Shown here one piece after another: positions 19,247 through 29,580 of a stretch of 29,627 bases of DNA (position 1 is its first letter; each line of letters opens with the position of its first letter). A program made the translations under genes and the position numbers. The stretch is from Cercozoa sp. M6MM (Eukaryota > Endomyxa: Ascetosporea), in the NCBI GenBank assembly GCA_040357565.1, contig JBDODJ010000132.1; one strand, written 5' to 3'. A model generated the notes under the pieces. That model made no database searches and was not told the DNA's origin. It worked only from the letters and a program-made list of their open reading frames with translations.

Positions 19247-20971
19247 CCCGCCCACGGCTATCCTCTTATACCTGTTTTCCTGTTTGCAGTCAAAATCGAC
19301 TTCTTTCTGGAAAGCGAAGAGGAGGAAGAAGATGCGGAAGGACACGAGAAGGTGCCCTCTTTGGCTGAGCGTGCTCAAAAACGCGAGACTCAAGAGCTTG
19401 AAAGTGTTGCTGTCCCTGTACGGACTTCCGAAAGAACACGCTCTGAGAAAGGTGCCTCCGAGAAGGAGCGCACCGCCAAGGCGGAAAGGGAACACTCCGC
19501 CAAAGGGTTCGAAAGCGAAGAAATACCTCGTAGTTCGAGGGTTGGGTCAAGTGCGAAGGAAGAAGAACGAAGAAAAAAACAACATCGCACCGAAGCAAAA
19601 GTGGAAAATCTTGAAGACGAGATTGTAAGTTCATCCAAACAACTACTGTATCGATATCTTCGCTTTGCGAGGATGCGGGGTATCTTTAAAGAAAGAGCTG
19701 CGCGCTGAGGCGAGAGAAACTCGACAGAAAGAACACGAGCATCAGCTTGAGCAAGAGGTTAGTAGTGATGCGCTCATATGCCAGTTGTAAGAATTTGTAT
19801 CTGATGGTTCCGCATTTCCACATGTAGCGAGCTGAGGAAGACAGAAAACGACGCGAGAAGGAGACCGAGCACGAAAGGTCGGCGGAGCAGCAACAAATTG
19901 AGCACTTAAAGTATATCCACTCAGTTTGATGTTATCTCGTGCCACTTAATCTCCAATCCACTGTCCACTGTCCTTTAGAGAGGAACTCGAGGAGACGCGT
20001 GCGAAGAAACAAGAGACTGAAGTGAAGCTTGCGACAAGCCAAGCCGTGCACGAAGCCCAGGCACAGCCAGTGCCAATCCCCGTGAAAGTGCCTCCGACAA
20101 TCCTTGAGCCCGAAAAAGAGAAGCCCGAGATAGAAACACGGGAGGAAAAGTCGGAAACTGAAAAGTCTTCCGCCAAGGAAGAGGAAAAACTTGAAGCGAG
20201 CAAAGAACAAGAAGAAGCCGAAAAGGAGAAGGAACACGAAGAGGAAGAGAAAGAACAGGGGGGTAATTTGGGCTTCACACCAGGCACAGTGAAATGTGTC
20301 GACTTAACCACCCGTTCTGCCAGAGAAAGCTGAGGCTGAAGAGAAAGAGAAGGAGGAGCAAGAAGCAGCCGAGGAACGTGAAGAAGAAGAAGCTCTGAAG
20401 GTTCATTTGCGCAGACAACGAAGACGGAGAGAGGTGTGGCTCAAACTCTAGGCATATTTTCGAAGTGAACTAAAGCTCCTCATTTGTCACGTCGCAACAG
20501 AGGAGGAGGCATGAGAGGGAGAAAGAAGAACGAGAGCAACAACTCGCGATCGAGCAGCAGCAAGAACAACAGCAACAGCAGCAACAACTGCAGTCACTAA
20601 CTCCAGAGCAGCAAGCAGCACTCCAGCAAGAACTTGCGGTCGAACAACAACAAGCCGCCCTGGAGCAGAAGCAACTGCAGCAAGAGCCTCCTGCGGCAGT
20701 TGCAGTTCAGGGAGCACCAGAACCAGCCGGGAGATCACACCCCCGCCATCACCACCGTCACCATCACTATCATGAAGGTCGCTTGCAAGCAGTGGCGGTG
20801 CCGCAGCCAGTGCCGGTTCAAGCCGTTCCTGTGCCAGTGCCAGTGCCAGTGCCTGCAACTCCGGAACAGCCGCAGACCGTGCTCGCGGTGCAAGGCCAAG
20901 AGTCCGGACACCGTCACCGTCGACACCCCAGAGAGCACCACTACCATCGACACGCTCGCACTGCCCCATAA
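19247..20971 (+). CDS. Charged coiled-coil protein with Gln- and His-rich C-terminus (5' partial)
   Basis: Exons as read: about 19288-19624, 19693-19756, 19828-19912, 19979-20263, 20324-20434, then from 20502 to the stop at 20969-20971. The composition is extreme: a start with KIDFFLESEEEEEDAEGHEK, long Glu/Lys/Arg heptad-like stretches (RAEEDRKRREKETEHER, EELEETRAKKQETEVKL), then a Gln block (EREQQLAIEQQQ with a run of seven Q), SLTPEQQAALQQEL, a His cluster (HPRHHHRHHHYHEG), a VPVPVPVP track and a His/Arg end (GHRHRRHPREHHYHRH). Introns here are short with regular donors. I recognise no domain. It may be the C-terminal half of the gene before the N gap, since strand and orientation agree. 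A scaffold or RNA/metal-binding role is speculation. Confidence 0.55.
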
Positions 20972-21117
20972 ATGCAAGTATTGGACAATGGACTGAACCA
21001 ACGTCCTGCCTTATGAAATGATTTTTTTAAATACAAATTTGATCCAGCACTCCTGATCTGTGAGCAAGCGACCTCAGCGGCTTGTACTGTGCATGAAAGT
21101 GTGTGAAAAGCAGCAGT

Positions 21118-22009
21118 ATGCAGTTCCCGTTGTCAGAAGACGCAGTTACGGCACTGTTGGCTACAGAAAGTGCAAGTATGGTGAGACAGATGGGCCAAGC
21201 AGAGTTGCAGCTGTGTTGCGAAAAGGAAGCGCCAAACCACAGCGCCGCACGACAGATTTTGACGCTCTATTTGGCGGCTCTTTTGCTGGAAGAAGATTAG
21301 TACGTTCTTGGTGTTGAACAGCGTGGAAACTGAGGCAATGCTAACTCTCCCAATAACAGCACGGAGGCACTACAGGTCGGCAAGCGATGGAAGCAACGAG
21401 GCGCCGCCATGAAACTCAAGATCGACACTGCACTGGCACTTGCCAACGTCGGTATGCCGATTTCTATTGGTCACACTGTGTCTCCATACGCCAGGCATCT
21501 TGATGCTGCAGCTGACGCGATGCGCTCTCACCGATACGCCGAGGCGATGCAGGTGCTGCCGACCCCTCGTGTGCGTTTCCTTATGCCATTAGACCACCTT
21601 GTGTGTGTATGTATGTGGGTGTGTTGTATGAGTGTGGATACGTTGACTCTGCTTGCAGGAATCGAGCGGCGTCAAATGCGTCGAACGACTGCGCCGTGTG
21701 CTGCGGCAGCGCATCGCCGCCTCGCTCTCGCTGGCGTGCACGCACGTCAAGTCAAGCGACATGGCCGCAATGCTCGGTCTGACCGTTGAGGAACTCGCAG
21801 AAGGTACTCTTTTCGTTGTTGCAATTGGGCTTCGCTGTGGATCGACTAGGGATGCGGTGCGGTGCTTTGATGCAGCTGCCGGGTCACTCGGCTGGCGACT
21901 GCAGGGCGACGTGGCCACGCCGCTGCCCAAGGAGCCCGAATCCGGCCACATTGGCGAGCAGACTCTGCAGTCGCTCACTTCGCTTGTTTGCACACTCGAG
22001 CGTTCCTAG
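21118..22009 (+). CDS. COPS8: COP9 signalosome subunit 8
   Basis: CSN8 is the smallest PCI subunit of the COP9 signalosome, which removes Nedd8 from cullins. Four exons: 21118-21299, 21360-21570, 21659-21803, 21876-22009; 672 nt, 223 aa (human 209). Seen: an N-terminal helical repeat (SAARQILTLYLAALLLEEDY); then RYAEAMQVL; then the PCI winged-helix region LSLACTHVKSSDMAAMLGLT-VEELAE, matching the family's [20 protein letters not shown]; then LGWRLQGDVATPLPKEPESG, matching QGWQADSTTRMVLPRKP; and a closing helix TLQSLTSLVCTLERS. The start ATG at 21118 gives the expected length. A GTATGC donor-like site at 21450 does not keep phase with any nearby acceptor, so I read through it. Confidence 0.87.
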
Positions 22010-22534
22010 ACCTGGCCGAGGTCGCCGAACTGACTCGGAACTCCAATGCAACTTTGATAGTCTAGGCTGGCGTTCTTGCCTCGACGCTCGGCTACAGCTA
22101 CTCCCTACTGTTTTCAGTTAGTTTTAGTTCCGTTCGCTTCGCTTCAGACGAGACAAGATTATTAACAAGTCGAGTTGTGGGTGTCAGATCGGATTCGCTG
22201 GTGTTTCGAGAGTGGGCCATTGTGCAACGTTTCCACAAAAAAAAACAAAATATGAGCAATCTGGAGTTTTCTATAGAAGCTTCATCCGTATAAAGTTCAT
22301 TTTTGGCTTTAGATCTTGAGTTTAGGCAGTTTTGTTTCACTCAGTTCGAGTTGTTTCCAGAGCGTGGCGTGACATCATCTTTCGCGCAGAAAACACGTAA
22401 GTTCGCACTACAGGCAGTGCCGCCCAGGGCCTCTATCGTGTGAGTTTGTTTTTTAGTGCGATCCTCAATGTCGTCATCTCAAGAACTCACACCTTCGGGT
22501 ATTTAAATACTTCGCTTTGGGGGGGGGGGTTCAG
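22010..22534. other. Spacer with unresolved 5' exon of the next gene
   Basis: About 525 bp between COPS8 and the first exon I can support for the methyltransferase gene. It should contain the promoter and the start codon. A G11 run lies at 22519-22529, just before the acceptor TTCAG. The string AGTGCGATCCT occurs twice (about 22454 and 22533), each time after a T-rich or T/C tract. Confidence 0.45.
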
Positions 22535-23661
22535 TGCGATCCTTGGCTTCTGGTCTGCTTCAGACCATGGCTTCTGGGCTCGAGTCTGGCACCGTCCGCA
22601 TGAACCCCAGGTAAATACGGTGTTTAAACTGTGGCTAACAAAGAACTGTGTGGTGACAGTGGAAGGAAGGCGAAGTCACGAAGCCATTTGCTTCCCATCT
22701 GTCATACCTCGTGAGCCACACGGAAGCGACACTCGAGCAGTTCGCTTCGCAGGTACAGTACTTCAAATGATAGAAGACACCTTGTGTTTCACGTTGGTGT
22801 TGGAATTCAGACTGTTCTGGTGCCGCTCTGTGGTGACACAGAAGCACTTGATTTCCTGAGCACAGTTTTCGCCAAAGTGATTGGTGTTGAGTTCACTGAC
22901 AAGGCAGTCAACATCGTACGCGAACGCTTCCTGCAGCAAGGCTTTGCTGTCGTATCGGATACAGTAAAGTGAGTCTGCTTATTGTGCGCGTGTGGGTCTG
23001 AGTGATTGTGGTTGTGTGCGCTCAGCGAGGACGAAAGCGAGCGTGTTCTCACAATGCAGAAGGATGGCAAACTGCTTGAGATGCAGCGACGCGATTTTTT
23101 CCTGCCGAACCGAATCGAGCCGAGTGAATTGAATTTACTGTTCTTTCGTTCTTAAAGCAAGCTGAACTGGCATGTGCAGAGAGCGTACACTGCGTCTATG
23201 ACCGTGCGTCGCTCGTCGCTATCGAACCGAGCCGACGCGAAGAGTATGGCGCTCGCATGCAAGAGGTGTGCGCCCCGAATGCCGTCTACTTTGTCATCAC
23301 TGTTGAGGTACGAGTGTTGTCTTTGCCCTGGCTTTTTGTAGTCGTACTCGTGTGTCCGGCAGCGCGGTCGCAACCCTGAATATGGCCCTCCACACCACGT
23401 GGTAAATTTAGATGCCATTTACCTTTCTTCGAACTCACATTGATATCACTGCAGCCAAAGGAGGTCGTCGAGTCGACGTTGGCAGCGTTCGAAATTAAGG
23501 CAGAGCGTGTAGAACCGACCGAGCGTACGCCCAGCATGGTTGAAAACGTCTGGACGGTACGTTTCGGAGTCAATCGAGTGTGTTGTCCCTTTGTCGTCTC
23601 ACATACAAAGCTTGGTTTGGTTGCGTAGCACAAGCATTACGTCTTGTGCAAGGAAGCGTAA
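22535..23661 (+). CDS. TPMT-type S-adenosylmethionine-dependent methyltransferase, start unresolved
   Basis: The thiopurine S-methyltransferase family transfers a methyl group from SAM to S, Se, Te or halide acceptors. Exons: 22535-22610, 22660-22752, 22811-22968, 23026-23123, 23162-23307, 23455-23556, 23629-23661, about 235 aa visible. Seen: FWARVWHRPHEPQWKEGEVT at the place of the family's FWxxRW...GxHQ entry; the SAM-binding strand TVLVPLCGDTEALDFL, equivalent to RVFVPLCGKSxDMxWL; KVIGVEFTDKAV, matching the VVGVExSEIAV acidic strand; VYDRASLVAIEP, equivalent to IWDRGALVAIxP; and the end HKHYVLCKEA. The usual Trp of WDRG is Tyr here. The initiating exon needs phase 2, and no ATG upstream fits cleanly. 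The exon at 23162 may start at a slightly earlier acceptor. The physiological substrate cannot be told. Confidence 0.83.
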
Positions 23662-24152
23662 TTTAATTTCGACTCCACTGTCCGTCAATGAATACGACTG
23701 AATGCGATCGCGCCGCCATTCGCTGCGTTAGTTCAGCCTACTACGAAACTAACTCTGGGGTTCTTCTGTACCAGTTCTGGGTGGACCACAAGCTCGTAGT
23801 CGTTAGCCCACCACCCGCTTAGGTGGGGACATCCAACTCTCCCTTTAAAAATCCCAGGAGATCTTCTTCAAGGTTGGCACTCACTTACTGTCGTGTTCAG
23901 CTCCGTTTCCAGTTGAACTCGATCGCGAGTTCTAGCAATAGAGACTAATAAATTTACTGTGGGTAGGCGACGGTAGTTCGTTTCGATGGAGCTGTTTACG
24001 ACTGACTTCGAACCGACTAGCAGAGTTGTATGCTAAAACTGACGTGAGTACATCGAATCTACACCGCCCTTTCGCTTCAGTTTAATACGATACCGGGTAC
24101 GATAGTTCAGTTGTCCCATTGACGATGAATTGAATGTTGTGTTGACTTTACA
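23662..24152. other. Convergent 3' spacer
   Basis: 490 bp between the methyltransferase stop and the SPFH-gene stop. I see no gene, tRNA or clear repeat. A small inverted pair (CCACCACCCGCTTAGGTGGGG, 23809-23828) could form a hairpin. Confidence 0.5.
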
Positions 24153-25290
24153 TTACATGTTCATGTGGCTGTTGCCGGGAACACCCGTGTCGAGCGGCAC
24201 CGTCGGCGTCGCTGAACTATCGCTCGTGATGACCACCAGCAGGTTCGACACCAGTCTTGCGCGCTCTCTCGCATCGAACTCGATGCCTGTGCACAGAGTT
24301 ATCACCTCAAGGTTACTTTGAGAGCTGCCAACGCGAAGACAAATGAACACACCGTTGGACTGCAGGCCGTCAACTGCACCTCTTGCAATGTCCACCGCAC
24401 CCTAAGTAAAAACACAGTGTCACAACATTTAGCAGCTATATCTGAATGGAAATTTCCGTCGTGAACATACCTCAACGACGATCTTACGCGCATCCACGAG
24501 TGCCTCTGCTTGTTGTCGAATCAACATGGCCTTGGCGATCTCAGGTGCGTCTAAGCCGATTAACAGTGTACTTTCTCATTTCACTTCTGTTCAAGGGATG
24601 AGAGAGAGAAAGAGAGAGAGAGCGCGCATACAGGCGAGATCGGTCAGGTCGAAGGCGAGAACTCGAGCTCCAGCCACGTCGACGCGTCGCTGGAGACCTA
24701 CCACACAGACACCGCATATCTTGTTGCACTTCCACGAACAACATATTATCTCGGATATACCAGCGACAAGCTGTCTCTGAATTTGTGTAGCTTCTGTTTT
24801 GAGCGAGGGCTCTCCTGGATGCCTGTAGTCGAACATATAGCATAACCACTCCAACACAACAAGAGACACAAAGTGAAACAAATCTACCGACTCTCGTAGG
24901 GGTACTGAGACGCAACACGCTTCAGCGTCGCCAAAGCTTGCGACCGCACGAACTGACCACAGTGAAGAAAGTAGACGAAAGTAGACATGGAACAGCCAAA
25001 TCGCGCGAAGTACAAATGTAGCCTGATCGACGTTCAGCGCTGTCAACTTTGTGTTCTCGAAGCGGTAGGTAACGATTGCCGAAATCATCAATGGACTGCA
25101 TAATCAAACAACAACAATACAGCCTGTCGGAGAACAAAAATACACTAAATTTAAACGAATGGTACTTGCCCTTGGCGTCAGCGACTTTCACAGTGTTGAG
25201 ATCAGCCGTGGCCGCCGCTGTGCTAACCGTGATTTCGGCAGTGCCGCCTATCGAGCAAGGGAACCAATTCATCATCATCATCATCATCAC

Positions 25291-25338
<48 letters not shown>

Positions 25339-25348
25339 NNNNNNNNNN

Positions 25349-25387
<39 letters not shown>

Positions 25388-25882
25388 AAAGGTCTGAAGC
25401 GTAGTGTACATGGGTTTACGATGTAGCAACCAGGCTGCTTGATTGTTGCAAAATACTTTCCGTATGTCAGCAGCACCCGCTCCTCTACACACACACACAC
25501 GTCCATGAAATTGAAACTACCCTCTTCGAGAGATATAGCTTTTACATCGATGAGTGGTACCCTTCTCTGGAACGACAGTGCAGGCAGTACACCACGCAAG
25601 CGGCATCAGACACGAGAGAGCACAAGCGAGAGTCGACGGACACGCCAGACTTGTCTCTACCTATCGAGTATTTACCGAAAGTGCTAATACCTAGCACTCG
25701 ATAAAATTTGGTTATCGATACCTCATCTTCACCGGGGTACCACTCAATTTCTTCGACTTGCGCTACAGGACTGTTTTGCACAAACGATCGGATTACCTAA
25801 AATTTCACAAGTGGAAGAATCAAGTGTCAGTATACGCTTCTTGCACGCTCACATGCGGCAGTAAACGATCGTTGTGCTCCAT
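24153..25882 (-). CDS. SPFH/band-7 (stomatin-like) membrane protein
   Basis: Stomatin-type proteins form membrane-bound oligomers that organise microdomains. Exons: 25882-25853, 25796-25722, 25566 to about 25376, 25247-25166, 25095-25014, 24952-24888, 24822-24761, 24697-24632, 24550-24471, 24401-24353, 24286-24153. Seen: EIEWYPGEDE; VPLIDVKAISLEEGSFNF; EERVLLTYGKYFATIKQPGC; VADAKGNPLMISAIVTYRFE; TKLTALNVDQATF; YPYESRHPGEPSLKTEA; ARVLAFDLTDLAYAPEIAKA; MLIRQQAEALVDARKIVVEG; RARLVSNLLVVITSDSSATP. This is the stomatin/slipin order, and the conserved PPxx-like SPFH core is complete. The start MEHNDRLLPH, cut directly by GTGAGC, keeps phase. One exon contains a coding GT repeat (VCVCV), and the intron after it is a GT repeat with a 10-N gap, so its donor is ambiguous. 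No N-terminal membrane hairpin is visible, so membrane attachment is probably by acylation or is peripheral (inference). Confidence 0.88.
25339..25348. other. Assembly gap (10 N) inside a CA/GT repeat
   Basis: Ten Ns interrupt a CA run (about 25303-25380) that lies in an SPFH-gene intron, where it reads GT on the sense strand. Confidence 0.99.
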
Positions 25883-26282
25883 TCTGTTCTTTTCTTTGCC
25901 TAAAGTCTGCTTCGCTAAAAGAAGTGAAATAAACTTGCTCCTAATGAATGTCTGCCTTCGCAGTATAGGTTTTCAGATCGGCATGCCATGGCGTGGACAT
26001 GCTGTTATGCTCAGAAACCGCCTACCGGCCCCAAAAACGGTGCCCAGTGGTCTGTGATCACCGATGATCGCAGTTTTTTGTTCTGGGCCTTGCCTTGAGT
26101 TGACGGCTTGCCTTGAGTTGACGGGGCAATCAAACACGATATCTAGCGTAGTATGTACGCTGCTGATGTACGACACAGCAAACTGAACCAAAGCCGCGCG
26201 GGACCGTAAGCGAAGGGAAATCGGATGTCGTTTACGACATACAAGCACAAAACGGTTGGCGTGAGGCAGTCGGGCGACGAAG
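25883..26282. other. Spacer upstream of SPFH gene and downstream of PSMA2
   Basis: 400 bp with no supported gene. It contains a perfect 18-bp tandem duplication, CTTGCCTTGAGTTGACGG, at 26089-26106 and 26107-26124. Confidence 0.55.
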
Positions 26283-27222
26283 TTAGAAGAACGACGAGAC
26301 CTCCTCGGTACCCAGGATGCGGAAACCTTGTTCGTCAACGACGCCGACCTCGACACTCTCGGCGTCGAGTGCGCCCTCACAGCCTTCGCGCAGGGAGGCG
26401 AGCGCCGAGGCGATCGTGTCGTCCTGCCACAAGCAAACACGCGTGGGTCACATTGAACACACACACACACACGCGCGCGCCCGCGTCGCACACAAGCGAA
26501 TCCGTACCAGGTCAAGCTCCTCAGTGTATCTCTTCTCGAGGAAGGTTCGCGTGCTGGAGGAACCCTTGCCGATGGCGGTGGCCTTCCAGGCTTGGCAAGA
26601 GCCGGCCGGATCGATCAGGAACAAGTGGAAGCCGGTATGATCGTGGCCGCACAACAGCACCGAGCAGCCGAACGGCCGCACACCGCCGGCCTGCGTAAAC
26701 TCCTGCATCTTGTCGGCCGTGGCACGCGCCAGACGTCGCAGCGGCATATGCTCGCGGAACTGCAGGTAGTACTTTTGCGCCTCCTTGCGCATGCCTTTCA
26801 GCAGCACGCGGAAATCCTTCGGGCAAGCAACGCATATATATATATATATATATCTTAATATCAAGACTCAAGAGATCAAGAGGAAGCTATGCCGGTCAGG
26901 AGACAAGGGAGACATACCGTGCCCATGCCAGAGAAGGCGACACCGGCGGAAGGCGTGATTTCGTACACTTTCTGCACCGTCGTGATGTCGACGAGCGGCG
27001 TGTTCTGCCGCTTCTCAGACACGACGACGACGCCGCTCTTGGACTTAACACCAAGCGACAGCTTGGCCTTGTTGATGCTGCAAGTTTGGTTGCACTCTCC
27101 AGTCAGAAAAACCACTAGAACATTGCTCGAACAAAGATACGATCATACCAAACCATAGCGTTATCGATGGCGCCAAGTTTGCCGCTCGACGAGAACGTCG
27201 TCAGCGAGTAGGAAGCGCTCAT
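26283..27222 (-). CDS. PSMA2: 20S proteasome subunit alpha type-2
   Basis: An alpha-ring subunit of the 20S core, gating substrate entry. Exons: 27222-27149, 27077-26918, 26816-26508, 26423-26283; 684 nt, 227 aa (human 234). Seen: the N-terminal gate helix signature YSLTTFSSSGKLGAIDNAM; SLGVKSKSGVVVVSEKRQNT; KVYEITPSAGVAFSGMGTDF; RVLLKGMRKEAQKYY; GGVRPFGCSVLLCGHDHTGF; DPAGSCQAWKATAIGKGSSS; TFLEKRYTEELDLDDTIASA; and EVGVVDEQGFRIL. The usual GYSFSLTTFSPSGKL start and the QIEYAL stretch are slightly divergent (AIDNAM). The intron at 26917-26817 contains an AT dinucleotide run (26834-26852), and the last intron contains a CG/GT repeat. Confidence 0.95.
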
Positions 27223-27581
27223 TTCTCTGTTCTTGTTGTTGCTGGACTGGGCGCTTTTTTAGCTCACACAAAATGCAAGCCAGGCTGAAAGAAGAACGTC
27301 ACACAGCACGAAACAGCACAATGACGCGGCTAGAGAGCTGCACGGCGCTGTGGCAGCAAGAATTCGATTGCAATGCCCCCTTAATTATTACTTTGAAAAT
27401 TCTTCACTGTCCGTGTCTGTTCTTCAAGTTTTTTGGTCTCTCAACGCGCAAATGAGAACCTGGAACTATGGCTGGCAGTTGGGTGCAGAAGCTTATCGTT
27501 GTTGCGATATCAAAACCAATAAGTCACAAGCGATATCGGAATCAGTAAGTCACAACAGGCCGAGCGTCTCATCTCAGCACG
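27223..27581. other. Spacer upstream of PSMA2
   Basis: 360 bp between the PSMA2 start and the stop of the next minus-strand gene. It should contain the PSMA2 promoter. Two near copies of ATATCRNAATCAGTAAGTCAC / ATATCAAAACCAATAAGTCAC lie at about 27508-27553. Confidence 0.45.
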
Positions 27582-29523
27582 TCACAGCGACTGTCGCGTG
27601 TCCAGGTGAACAATTTCATCGTAGTGCGGCGGCGTCTCGGTGTCGATCATTGATTGAGATAAAACACGCTCCAACTGAGTTCGGTTAAAACGTACCAGAC
27701 GTATCTGCGATCGTGTGCGGTTCTGACAGCTCAATCTCCGTGTCGTGTCGTAACAGGACCTGAAAACAAACACAGCATGCAACATAAACCTAGAAAAGTC
27801 CAGATGCCTGACACCCTTCTTCGGTGCTGCTGACGTTTCTTTTCGTACTTGAGGAGTTCCTTGCGTCGTCTACAAAGTGTCGACCGTCAACAAAGGCCCA
27901 GGAAGGAAGTAATGGAGGAGGCAGTACTTCGAGCGAGGCACAACAGCAGCAGTGCGCGCAAAGCCGGTTTGCCGATCGAGATTTTGAACGTGCTTGACCG
28001 ACTGGACAGACACACACGCACAGGTAAACTGAACCAAGGGCACGTGCCTAGCAACAGGTACCTGCTGATGTTGCGTCCACCAATCACGTGGCACCTTGCT
28101 TCCGCAGACTGCAGAGCGTTGCACGCGTCCATACAATAGACCACACATGAATCCGAGTGACAGAGTACCATCGCAGAACATGAGATCATCCTCTCTCGTA
28201 TGTTCCGCATCGCTCTGCACCGAGAAGGCGGCACCGTAACCGTGCTTCCTATGACACATGCACGAGTAGTGACGGTGCGACACGAGATCAGCAGGCGTGA
28301 TCACTCAGTCTCAAACATGTGCATGTGGGTACCACTGGTCATGCAATACGTCTTGCTGCGGTCGCAGAATGTCCCAGTGTGTGCATCTGACACTGTATTA
28401 CCAGAGGGGGGGGGGGCCCACCCCCCCCCCCGGGGGGGGGGGGTAAAGATAAACACAAACCTCATTAGTGTAACACCGAGTGCGAACACCACAACACTGC
28501 CGATCAAGTGCAGCACCGTCTGTCACACACACACACACCGTCATTGACTCACCGTAGGGTCAGTCAGTAAAGGGTCAGTCAAGTCAGTAAAGTGTCAGTC
28601 TGAAAAAGTGTCAGTCAAAAAAGAAAGTACCACAGTGACATCGGCGATCTCGCTCTTCTGCACCACGATGGCGACGCCGTTCGTGTAGCACACTGTTCTG
28701 CGAGCAATGCCAACAGAAGTAAACAGGAGGGTGCCGGGGGGGGGGGGTAGGACAAACACACAGCCACAAGCCAGCGCGCACGCAGTTGGCCTTGAGAAAG
28801 TGGTAAGGCGGTCGCCACAGGCAGCCCTATCCAGTTCAAATGGACGGCACAGTACGACCACTCGAGAGACTGCTTAAGGGTGCAGACGTGTGTACCAGCA
28901 GCATGAGCAGCGAGGCACTCAGCAAGAAGGCACTGACACCGACGTCCTTGTTGACTGCCGAGGCACTGTTGTTCTCCTCTTCCGAGGTACTGCCCAGCAG
29001 CACGGACAGTGCCACCATGGCGATCTTGAGTGTCAGCTCGGCGCGTGCCAGTGACACATCTCTCTGCGCGTTGGTATAGAAAGGGTAGGAAGGTTAAGGA
29101 CGGACAAAGGGAGAGGGTAAAGGGAGGGTAACAGGGGTAACAGGGTAGAGAGAGAAGGGGGAAGGGGATAAGGATGGTGAGGGAGTAAAGTGGTAAGGCG
29201 GTAAAGGGACAATGTGCTGGTGGGGGGGGGGGGGGCAAAGTTGAAACATACCAAAGACAGCGCGTGTCGGCGTCGAAGGTCGGCCTTGTCCAGTTTCCAC
29301 GAGGTGCGAAAGTAGTGCGCCACACGAGTCAAATCGCCGCCCAGGGGAGCCTATTGATGATACCTCTCACTCAGTGACCATGTGACCACTCAGCAGCGAT
29401 CAGTAGCGATCACTCGGTGATCACGTGTGATGTCGGAAGGCGGTACCATGCGGTAGGCCAGCAGCAGGAGCCATACGAGCCAGATCGACGACAGAACCGT
29501 CAGAGCAGTGACGGTGCCGCCAC
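27582..29523 (-). CDS. Multi-pass membrane protein with PPxY tail, unrecognised, 5' partial
   Basis: Exons that join well at the 5' side: 29523-29447, 29350-29252, 29063-28896. They give a membrane helix (LTVLSSIWLVWLLLLAYRM), a basic loop (RTSWKLDKADLRRRHALSL), a second helix (LTLKIAMVALSVLLG), an acidic loop (STSEEENNSASAVNKD) and a third helix (VGVSAFLLSASLLMLL). Further pieces on the same strand: NGVAIVVQKSEIADVTV (28704-28632 region) spliced to TVLHLIGSVVVFALGVTLM (28519-28462 region), a Cys-rich stretch around 28100-28380, a basic coil RRRKELLKYEKKRQQHRRRV (about 27810-27870), and a C-terminal tail LERVLSQSMIDTETPPHYDE ending at the stop at 27582-27584. TPPHYDE is a PPxY-type motif of the kind bound by Nedd4-family WW domains. 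I do not recognise the family, and the exon joins in the middle are unresolved. The gene continues beyond the right edge. Confidence 0.5.
28406..28443. repeat. G11-CCCA-C11-G12 homopolymer block
   Basis: Eleven Gs (28406-28416), CCCA, eleven Cs (28421-28431), then twelve Gs (28432-28443). The G and C runs can pair. It lies in an intron of the multi-pass membrane gene. Confidence 0.95.
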
Positions 29524-29580
29524 CTGCACAGGAACCGTCAGTCAGAGTCACACAGTCAGACACATCACCATCATCTCACT

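Noticed and set aside
21450-21494. Extra intron in COPS8 exon 2
   Set aside because: The donor phase (1) and the only nearby acceptor do not keep the frame, while read-through keeps the conserved sequence open.
28595-29325. Long open frame of 236 codons on the minus strand
   Set aside because: It runs through poly-C and CT-rich intron sequence; the hydrophobic exons of the membrane protein lie in other frames with good splice sites.
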